Of a stretch of DNA of 54,769 nucleotides, positions 49,006 to 54,769 are shown piece after piece (positions within the stretch are counted from its first letter, which is position 1; each line of letters opens with the position of its first letter). Under the pieces are notes generated by a model. It worked only from the letters and a program-made list of their open reading frames with translations. It was not told the DNA's origin and searched no databases. A program made the translations under genes and the position numbers. The stretch covers positions 1 through 54,769 of the forward strand of contig CAMJZA010000016.1 of the NCBI GenBank assembly GCA_946410085.1, read 5' to 3'. Source of the stretch: an uncultured Treponema sp. (lineage in GTDB: Bacteria > Spirochaetota > Spirochaetia > Treponematales > Treponemataceae).

Positions 49006-50544
49006 TTATAGCAGATTCCCGGGATTTGCTAAAGGGGGCGGGTCTGCAATCCGGTACACGGCAAGCCTGTCTACCCGTCCCCGGATGCCTGCATTGTCCA
49101 CAAAGACCAGGCCTGACGGGGATTCCAGCCCGTCTGCCGTCGTCTGGGACAGGAGGATGTCAGTCCCGTAGCTCTTGCACAGGGACTCCATGCGGCTTGC
49201 CGTGTTCACCGTGTCGCCGATTATCGTGTACTCCATCCGGTCCTGTGCCCCGATCGTTCCCGCAAAGACCCTGCCGGTATGAATGCCGATCCCGAAGCGG
49301 AGCGCAGCCTTTCCTTCCGCGGTAAGCTCGCGGTTCAGTTCCGCAAGGGCAGTGCGCATGTCCAGGGCAGCGAGGTATGCGTCCTGTGCGTGACGGCTGC
49401 TTGCAACCGGCACGCCGAACATTGCCATGATGGCATCGCCGATGTACTTGTTGATGACCCCGTTGTGGGCGCTGATGCACTTTCCCAGCACGGTAAAATA
49501 GCGGTTCAGCAGGGAAACGACTGCTTCTGCTTCCATCTTTTCGCTCATCGCCGTAAAGTTCCGTATGTCGCAGAACATCACGGTGACGACCCGGCTTTCT
49601 CCCCGGAGGGCTGCCGTTCCCTTCATGAGATAGTCCCTGACGGTCGGATCAACGACCTTGCCGAAGGTGTCCCGCATCTGCTCCTTTTCCGCAAGGGATG
49701 CCGTCATGTCGTTAAAGCTGTCCACGAGCGTTCCCATCTCGTCATTGGATATGATGGAAAGCCGTTCGCCGTAGTTCCCCTTTTTTACCTGTTCCGCCGC
49801 CTGGGTGAGGAGCGTGAGCGGCTTGACGATTTTCTTGGCCAGCATGAACGTGACGATGGCGGCGGCAAGCAGGATAAAGGAGGTAATGAACAGGAGCCCC
49901 TTGTGGACGGCAATCCCGTTGTTCACGAGGAGGGAAATCATCCCGTAGACGGTATAGGCAACCGGCAGGGAAGAGATGACGAAACCCAGCGAGAGCAGCA
50001 GGCCGAGGCCGGGACGGAAGGCTGTCCTGACGGCTGAAACCCTGCCTTCCGGGAAGAAAACCGGCAGCAGCAGCTTCTGGTTCAGGCCTTCAAGGACAAG
50101 GAATACCAGGGTTGAAGCGGAAATGCCGGCAAGGGGATTTGAGACGGTATTCATGATCAGTATGGTGCGTATGCCGATGCCGAGCATCCGCCTGGCACAG
50201 AAGGCGTAAAAGATGACGAGGACGAAGTTTGCAAACCAGCCGATCAGGCTTGTCAACGCCATGAAGGTAGGCATCGAAACCGCCCGCTTCTTCAGTTTTT
50301 CTTCCGTGCCGCCCCGGAGGGAATAGCCGACGCAGAGGAGGACGGGAACCACGTAGGGGACGATGATTCCCCAGTAGCGGGCGCTTGCGCTGCTGATGAA
50401 GGCGACCCACTTGCTGGTCGTGTCCTCATCGATGTTCGGACCGGGAACGACGGACAGGACGACGGTCAGTACGAGGTTTATCAGGGCTGTCAGCAGCGTG
50501 TAGAGGAGGCCTGTTTTCCTGAAAACGGCGTTCTTGCTGTTCAT
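49006..50544 (-). CDS. Membrane-bound class III adenylate cyclase with HAMP domain, second copy
   Basis: 512 residues, paralogous along its whole length to the cyclase at 35743-37296: several membrane segments (about 15-240), HAMP linker (KPLTLLTQAAEQVKKGNYGE), the shared DTFGKVVDPTVRDYLMKG and the cyclase domain. VTVMFCDIRNFTAMSEKM, NKYIGDAIMAMFG and YTIIGDTVNTASRMESL keep both metal Asp, the Lys/Asp pair that selects ATP and the Asn/Arg pair. The promoter lies directly before the ATG with no ribosome site. The beta-propeller and lipoprotein genes follow downstream on the same strand. Confidence 0.92.
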   Translation of the reverse strand: MNSKNAVFRKTGLLYTLLTALINLVLTVVLSVVPGPNIDEDTTSKWVAFISSASARYWGIIVPYVVPVLLCVGYSLRGGTEEKLKKRAVSMPTFMALTSLIGWFANFVLVIFYAFCARRMLGIGIRTILIMNTVSNPLAGISASTLVFLVLEGLNQKLLLPVFFPEGRVSAVRTAFRPGLGLLLSLGFVISSLPVAYTVYGMISLLVNNGIAVHKGLLFITSFILLAAAIVTFMLAKKIVKPLTLLTQAAEQVKKGNYGERLSIISNDEMGTLVDSFNDMTASLAEKEQMRDTFGKVVDPTVRDYLMKGTAALRGESRVVTVMFCDIRNFTAMSEKMEAEAVVSLLNRYFTVLGKCISAHNGVINKYIGDAIMAMFGVPVASSRHAQDAYLAALDMRTALAELNRELTAEGKAALRFGIGIHTGRVFAGTIGAQDRMEYTIIGDTVNTASRMESLCKSYGTDILLSQTTADGLESPSGLVFVDNAGIRGRVDRLAVYRIADPPPLANPGNLL

Positions 50545-50552
50545 CGGAATCC

Positions 50553-50581
50553 AGTGTACCCCTTTCGGCCCGATGTTTCAA
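50553..50581 (-). promoter_or_regulatory. Promoter of the second adenylate cyclase gene
   Basis: On the minus strand TTGAAA (50576-50581), 17 bp, TACACT (50553-50558). Eight nt separate the -10 from the ATG, predicting a leaderless message. Confidence 0.6.
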
Positions 50582-50657
50582 GGACGGATAAAAAGCATTG
50601 ACTGGAAAAGACAGCTGGAAAAAGGTGCATAATCCACAAAAAAAGGAGCGAATTTCT

Positions 50658-50687
50658 CTTGATAATACGTATATAATACGTGTATAA
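50658..50687 (+). promoter_or_regulatory. hicAB promoter with repeated operator motif
   Basis: TTGATA (50658-50663), 18 bp, TATAAT (50682-50687). The spacer and -10 are made of two 11-bp direct repeats, AATACGTATAT (50663-50673) and AATACGTGTAT (50674-50684), a likely site for the HicB antitoxin. Confidence 0.7.
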
Positions 50688-50707
50688 TAGAATCATGGAG
50701 GGCGGAA

Positions 50708-50887
50708 ATGACAAGGCTCGAGCTTGAAAGGAAGCTTCGGAAAGCCGGATGGACGTTTACCCAGGGTTCCTGCCACGAACTCGCGGTTTCACCGGACGGA
50801 AAGAAGAAAGTTACCATTCCCCGCCACAAGGGTGACATTCCGAAAGGAACAGCCCTTGCAATCCTGAAAGAAGCTGGACTTTCCTAA
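50708..50887 (+). CDS. hicA: HicA toxin (mRNA interferase)
   Basis: A 59-residue HicA of the double-stranded RNA-binding fold, a ribosome-independent mRNA endonuclease held inactive by HicB. Visible: TRLELERKLRKAGWTFTQGS (residues 2-21), catalytic His in GSCH (as in GSNH of E. coli HicA), VTIPRHKGDIPKGTALAILK and the end EAGLS. GGAGG precedes the ATG. It is below 60 residues and easily overlooked. HicB follows after 44 bp in the usual order toxin-antitoxin. Confidence 0.9.
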   Translation: MTRLELERKLRKAGWTFTQGSCHELAVSPDGKKKVTIPRHKGDIPKGTALAILKEAGLS

Positions 50888-50931
50888 ATCGGCGGCGGGG
50901 ACCCCCTGCCTTTCGCTCTATGGAGGTTTTT

Positions 50932-51330
50932 ATGAAGTATGTCTATCCTGCTGTTTTTGAGGAGGCCGAGGAGGGCGGTTATAACGTGTCAGTCCCCGAT
51001 ATTCCGGGTACGTTCACCTGCGGCGACGATATGGCGGATGCTATCTTTATGGCCGAGGACGCTATAGCCATGATGTTAGCTGATTATGAGGATTCCGGGA
51101 GACCCGTTCCGAAAGCGAGCAGTATTGGCGAAATCAAGACGGACGGTATCGTTTCCCTTGTCCGGGCTGACACCGACGAATGGAGGAGACTTGTTGATAA
51201 TAAGGCGGTGAAGAAGACCCTCACCATCCCGAACTGGCTCAACTCCAAGGCGGAAAAAGCTGGGGTTAACTTCTCGCAGACCTTGCAGGATGCCTTGATT
51301 GAAAAGCTTGGGCTTCCTACATCGGCCTAG
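50932..51330 (+). CDS. hicB: HicB antitoxin
   Basis: 132 residues. The N-terminal partial RNase H-like fold (YPAVFEEAEEGGYNVSVPDI, GTFTCGDDMADAIFMAEDAI) binds HicA. The C-terminal segment (KKTLTIPNWLNSKAEKAGVN, FSQTLQDALIEKLG) looks like a ribbon-helix-helix DNA-binding domain for autorepression. GGAGG sits 8-9 nt before the ATG at 50932; an in-frame ATG at 50920 lacks one. A strong terminator follows. Confidence 0.93.
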   Translation: MKYVYPAVFEEAEEGGYNVSVPDIPGTFTCGDDMADAIFMAEDAIAMMLADYEDSGRPVPKASSIGEIKTDGIVSLVRADTDEWRRLVDNKAVKKTLTIPNWLNSKAEKAGVNFSQTLQDALIEKLGLPTSA

Positions 51331-51357
51331 GCTATGACAGAATAATAAAGAGTCTTT

Positions 51358-51395
51358 AAGACCGGATTCTCCAATCAAGAATCCGGTCTTTTTTT
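51358..51395. terminator. Rho-independent terminator after hicB
   Basis: AAGACCGGATTCT (51358-51370), 7-nt loop, AGAATCCGGTCTT (51378-51390), then a T-run to 51395. A perfect 13-bp stem; it also separates hicAB from the CRISPR array, whose transcription comes from the other side. Confidence 0.95.
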
Positions 51396-51424
51396 GTTTT
51401 TAAACAATCGAAAAATCATACTGT

Positions 51425-52674
51425 CCCCGTGAAGGGGCGACGCAAACTCCTTTCCACCCTTTTCTTCAAGCATCGTGTTTCAATTCACGCCCCCGTGAAG
51501 GGGCGACAAAGATAAAACGCCATAAAGGCAAGAGGTAAATATGTTTCAATTCACGCCCCCGTGAAGGGGCGACACAAAGGACGTAAAGTCCCAGCTTGTC
51601 GCTGTAAGTTTCAATTCACGCCCCCGTGAAGGGGCGACCAAAAGCCCAGAGGACCCAGACATAGCCATAGCCGTTTCAATTCACGCCCCCGTGAAGGGGC
51701 GACTCTGTACGCACTCGCTGTACAAAACCGTATGGGTGTTTCAATTCACGCCCCCGTGAAGGGGCGACACCTTTTTCAGCTCCTCGTTGAACATATCAAC
51801 AAGTTTCAATTCACGCCCCCGTGAAGGGGCGACCTTTCTTTTATTGGTATATCAACCAATTCAATCGAGGTTTCAATTCACGCCCCCGTGAAGGGGCGAC
51901 CCCATGCCATATCCCCTGCGGGCTCCGTTGGAGTTTCAATTCACGCCCCCGTGAAGGGGCGACAATCTCAGAGGCAAAGAAGGTTGAAGTCTTTAAGGTT
52001 TCAATTCACACCCCCGTGAAGGGGCGACTATGACAACCTCGGCGAACTTGCAGATAAATACGTTTCAATTCACACCCCCGTGAAGGGGCGACTCCTCCCG
52101 TTCTTCCATTCCCGGACAGCAAAAGGTTTCAATTCACACCTCCGTGAAGGGGCGACGGCCATTTGGTTTTGTTGATGTGAAACCAGCTTCGGTTTCAATT
52201 CACACCCCCGTGAAGGGGCGACTCTTTTGTTTCTGTAATTGCTAGAATTTCTTTTGTTTCAATTCACACCCCCGTGAAGGGGCGACAAATAATGCAAAAC
52301 AGTAGAATCTTTACCACCAGTTTCAATTCACACCCCCGTGAAGGGGCGACTGTCCGCCGACGGTTGTCTTGTCGTTTGCTCCCTGTTTCAATTCACACCC
52401 CCGTGAAGGGGCGACGTTGACTTTCTTTCAGAAAGAAATTATAATCAAAGTTTCAATTCACACCCCCGTGAAGGGGCGACAACATTCGTAGCGAATAACT
52501 GCGTCAGCAAAAGGTTTCAATTCACACCCCCGTGAAGGGGCGACATTACGCAAACAAAATCCTTGAGCCAGAACATTTTGTTTCAATTCACACCCCCGTG
52601 AAGGGGCGACAAGAGTATTATATAATAACTTTATAGGAGCGGGGTTTCAATTCACACCCCCGTGAAGGGGCGAC
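51425..52674 (-). CRISPR. Type I-C-like CRISPR array, 19 full repeats and one degenerate repeat
   Basis: 31-bp repeats, plus-strand form starting GTTTCAATTCAC and ending GTGAAGGGGCGAC, first full copy at 51477-51507 and last at 52644-52674, with spacers of 32-36 nt. A 17-nt remnant (51425-51441) marks the old end, giving 19 spacers. Transcribed from the cas side (minus strand), the repeat forms a CGCCCC/GGGGCG hairpin and ends in the 11-nt handle TGAATTGAAAC typical of type I-C. Repeats 1-8 (51477-51963) have CACGCC; repeats 9-19 (51998-52674) have CACACC; repeat at 52126 has one further change. Confidence 0.98.
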
Positions 52675-52832
52675 ATTATGCGATTCAAATCCTTGCGGTA
52701 GAAGTAGTTGCGGTTGATTTTCCGCGGACCATAAACGCAAGCCAGAAGTATTTTTTTTAATCTAATATAATACAATCACTTACAAAACGCAAGTCCCTAA
52801 TCTAAAGCTTGTGTTCCACCGGTTCGCGGAAG
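52675..52832 (-). promoter_or_regulatory. CRISPR leader with probable promoter
   Basis: About 158 bp of AT-rich sequence between the newest repeat and cas2. On the minus strand TTGCGT (52787-52792), 17 bp, TATATT (52764-52769) could drive the array. An A-rich/T-rich tract (poly-T at 52751-52758 on the plus strand) is also present. New spacers should enter at 52674/52675. Confidence 0.6.
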
Positions 52833-53120
52833 TCATAGAATCAGGATGCCTTGAGGGTTCAAAGGCTCCTTTTGACCGATATGTTCAACTTTACGCTCCC
52901 AGTTTGCCCCAAGCGAATAAAAGCGGATACTGTCGTAATTTGGATTGATTTCCTTTAACAGTTTTGCCTTCAGTTCCACCCACTGGGCAGGATCAACAAG
53001 GCATTCAAAGACGGAATACTGGACACGCTGCCCATAGCTTTCAAGAATCTTTGCGACATGGCGGAGCCGCTTCTCCCCCTTCTCATTCCTCGCCACATCG
53101 TAGCTCACAAGCATCATCAT
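52833..53120 (-). CDS. cas2: CRISPR-associated protein Cas2
   Basis: 95 residues, the small dimer at the centre of the Cas1-Cas2 spacer integrase. MMMLVSYDVARNEKGEKRLR has the beta-1 strand with the conserved Asp, RVQYSVFECLVDPAQW is typical and the end is QGILIL. AGGAG lies 9 nt before the first of three ATGs (53120). An upstream extension in frame to 53249 would run into cas1 and is rejected. Last cas gene before the leader. Confidence 0.95.
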   Translation of the reverse strand: MMMLVSYDVARNEKGEKRLRHVAKILESYGQRVQYSVFECLVDPAQWVELKAKLLKEINPNYDSIRFYSLGANWERKVEHIGQKEPLNPQGILIL

Positions 53121-53142
53121 GAAACAATTCTCCTGTAATGTC

Positions 53143-54174
53143 CTATTTCCAGATGTAGACTGGATAACCGTCGATGTCACCGCGCAGATGACGTGCCAAA
53201 AGGCGGGCCTGGGTCTGAAAGAGTATGGCAAGGTGCATCTTCTTCTCAACGTATGGATGGTTCATGACGGTCTCCTTCTTTTTTTGGTATGCACCGATTA
53301 CGGTCTTTCGCACGGTCTCGTTCATGATTACAGCCCCGCTTGCCGTCTTTTCAAACTGGTCCGCCGTGACTTCGCATCGATTGATAAGAGAAAGCACCAG
53401 CCTGTCCGCAAAAAAGGCACGGAATTCTTCCATTAGGTCCAGGGCAAGGCTCAGCCTCCCGGGCCGGTCCCGGTGCATGAACCCCACGGCGGGGTCAAGC
53501 CCCACGACCTCCAGCGCACTTATCATGTCATGGTACAGGAGCGTGTATACGTACGAAAGCATGGAGTTCACGTTATCCAGCGGAGGCCGTCGGTTTCTTC
53601 CCTCAAATTTGAACTCCTCCTTTTGGGAGGTAATCATCTGATCAAAGACAGAAAAATAGCTTTCGGCAGCGTCACCTTCTATCCCCCTGAGCCTGTCCAA
53701 ATCCGTCTCCCTCTCAATTTTGTCAAGGCTCATGTTCAGGTTGTCTATGACTTGCTGGATTTGTCTTGCATCGACTTTTTCCTTGTGGTCTCGAACCGCC
53801 CGCTGAAGGACGGTCTTTTGGTTCGCTATTTTCCCCATGATGAAATATCTTGCAATTCGAGCCGACTGCTCTTTGTCATCTGAGGCTCGGTACTGGGCCT
53901 TCCGCAAAAGGACGTTTCCAGCGATCGGCCCCTGTACGCGCGCAAGGAATTTGCCCGTTTCGGAAAGGAAGCTTATCGTGATGTTGTGCTCTGGTGCGGC
54001 TCCGAGCAGGAAGGGGCTGACATAAATATTCCCGAAGCAAACAATACTGTCGAGCGTTATCATCGGTATTGAAGCGACAGTCTTGTCCTCAACGATGACT
54101 TCCACCGCTTCCCCCTTCTTGTGCAAGTATGCCTTCTGTGTCGTGACATAAAGCGTATTCAAGAACCTCTGCAT
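53143..54174 (-). CDS. cas1: CRISPR-associated endonuclease Cas1
   Basis: A 343-residue Cas1 of the type I-C kind. The N-terminal beta domain includes GAAPEHNITISFLSETGKFL. The catalytic triad is visible as Glu in RGIEGDAAESYFSVFD (about residue 166), His in VGLDPAVGFMHRDRPGRLSL (about 234) and Asp in LALDLMEEFR (about 247). Gap of 2 bp from cas4 and 22 bp to cas2. Confidence 0.97.
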   Translation of the reverse strand: MQRFLNTLYVTTQKAYLHKKGEAVEVIVEDKTVASIPMITLDSIVCFGNIYVSPFLLGAAPEHNITISFLSETGKFLARVQGPIAGNVLLRKAQYRASDDKEQSARIARYFIMGKIANQKTVLQRAVRDHKEKVDARQIQQVIDNLNMSLDKIERETDLDRLRGIEGDAAESYFSVFDQMITSQKEEFKFEGRNRRPPLDNVNSMLSYVYTLLYHDMISALEVVGLDPAVGFMHRDRPGRLSLALDLMEEFRAFFADRLVLSLINRCEVTADQFEKTASGAVIMNETVRKTVIGAYQKKKETVMNHPYVEKKMHLAILFQTQARLLARHLRGDIDGYPVYIWK

Positions 54175-54176
54175 TC

Positions 54177-54769
54177 CTACACCCCATCGCTTTCGGTTAT
54201 TTCGGACTGAATCCGACGCTTCAGGTATATGTCCACTGACTTGTTCCTCCCTGCGGACTCAGGGAAACATTCGTCGATGAACGAACAGGATTCACACTTG
54301 CGTCTGTATTCGGCAGGAGGAGTCTCCCCACGTTCCACCAGCTGGTGGAATCGTTCCGCAAGCTCGGTCGTCTCCGCCCTGAGTTCATCGGTAATCCTGA
54401 CAGGAACCCTTTTCCGAACCTTGAAATAGAACAATGCGCCTTCATCTATCCTGCAACCAATCATCTCTTCAAGACAGATTGCCTGGGCACAGAGCTGCAC
54501 CTCGTCACAGGAGTCTTCCTTTGGCTCCCCGTGCTTGTACTCCACGGGGATGACCTTGCCGTCGGAGTAGAACTCGACTGCATCGGTTTGTCCCGTGACA
54601 CCGAGCAGCCTGGATGCAATCTTCAAGTCACGTTCAGTCCGCACGACCCGCCGGGATTCGTCGACTCCGCTGTGTACCTTCTCGTGCTGGACTCTCCCGG
54701 ATGCAGTGAAGAAATTCTCGTGCCAGAGCTGCTCAATATGTATAAGCGCACACTGCCGCGGACAGAACT
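54177..54769 (-). CDS. cas4: CRISPR-associated exonuclease Cas4 (5' end outside window)
   Basis: At least 197 residues, open at the window edge. The reading frame continues past a GTG at 54644 up to 54769 and gives FCPRQCALIHIEQLW, the conserved N-terminal Cas4 motif with the first Fe-S Cys, so 54644 is not the start. Further on are GQTDAVEFYSDGKVIPVEYK (the D...E-x-K nuclease core), the QLCAQAICLEE motif and the C-terminal cluster CESCSFIDEC. Cas4 trims prespacers and selects the PAM side. Genes for Cas3, Cas5, Cas8c and Cas7 would be expected upstream, beyond the window. Confidence 0.95.
   Translation of the reverse strand, partial: FCPRQCALIHIEQLWHENFFTASGRVQHEKVHSGVDESRRVVRTERDLKIASRLLGVTGQTDAVEFYSDGKVIPVEYKHGEPKEDSCDEVQLCAQAICLEEMIGCRIDEGALFYFKVRKRVPVRITDELRAETTELAERFHQLVERGETPPAEYRRKCESCSFIDECFPESAGRNKSVDIYLKRRIQSEITESDGV

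Noticed and set aside
51821..52033. 70-residue plus-strand reading frame with FNSRPREGAT repeats
   Set aside because: It is a translation of CRISPR repeats and spacers; this peptide is a common false gene in I-C arrays.
53121..53249. N-terminal extension of cas2
   Set aside because: Overlaps the cas1 3' end by about 107 bp, whereas the ATG at 53120 has AGGAG at the right spacing and gives the normal Cas2 start.
1..54769. Insertion sequences, integrases or prophage genes
   Set aside because: None of the frames on either strand shows transposase, integrase or phage structural motifs; base composition looks even by eye apart from the AT-rich CRISPR leader.

Overview
The window looks like chromosome from a spirochaete of the genus Treponema. 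Two adjacent flaA flagellar-sheath genes, a flgB-flgC-fliE-fliF-fliG-fliH-fliI-fliJ operon, a cheW/aminotransferase-like/nadK/recN block and several signalling proteins of treponemal type support this. The sequence is fairly GC-rich for the genus by eye, so a gut, rumen or oral commensal is more likely than T. pallidum. The species cannot be named from sequence alone. I see no prophage, transposase or tRNA. The first bases are the 3' end of a 5S rRNA and the last bases lie inside a cas4 gene.

Layout. Positions 1-9007 hold the 5S rRNA end, an adenosine-deaminase-family gene (minus strand), an RRM protein, comF, cheW, a DegT-like protein, NAD kinase, recN and two further overlapping genes. Positions 9066-12438 form an aromatic amino acid operon: promoter, aromatic-rich leader peptide, terminator/antiterminator, DAHP synthase, prephenate dehydrogenase and an AzlC-AzlD fusion. 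Positions 12495-25249 hold two flaA genes and the flagellar basal-body/export operon, which runs by overlapping genes into a GT-C-type membrane protein, a GH3 hexosaminidase and an RNA m5C methyltransferase. Positions 25381-28044 hold two convergent HD-GYP-family genes. Positions 28083-37296 hold an intergenic region crowded with palindromes and repeats, then an efflux operon: a regulator with two TetR DNA-binding domains, TolC, adaptor, RND pump, a PG0541-type small protein and an adenylate cyclase. Positions 37383-40332 hold uxuA-uxuB for hexuronate use. Positions 40552-45058 hold ychF, a three-gene redox cassette (TlpA-like lipoprotein, a 58-residue CXXC membrane protein, a polyferredoxin) and a uracil/xanthine permease. 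Positions 45166-50544 (minus strand) hold a lipoprotein, a large anchored beta-propeller protein and a second adenylate cyclase. Positions 50658-54769 hold hicAB and a type I-C-like CRISPR array with cas2, cas1 and the 3' part of cas4.

Main points of interest. (1) Positions 9066-9284 carry every part of a ribosome-mediated transcription attenuator for DAHP synthase: promoter, a 37-codon leader with YLYVGFFAFLSF, and mutually exclusive antiterminator and terminator stems. (2) At five promoters the start codon lies only 7-8 nt after the -10 box, which predicts leaderless mRNAs; one of these would make an unannotated 38-residue peptide ahead of flaA. (3) The double TetR regulator sits beside two different 8-6-8 palindromes and a 22-bp hairpin repeat array. 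(4) Of the two neighbouring HD-GYP proteins, one keeps metal ligands but lacks GYP and the other has GYP but lacks metal ligands. (5) uxuAB has two operator-like palindromes 74 bp apart. (6) The CRISPR repeats switch from one version to another part-way along the array, which gives a relative time mark for spacer acquisition.
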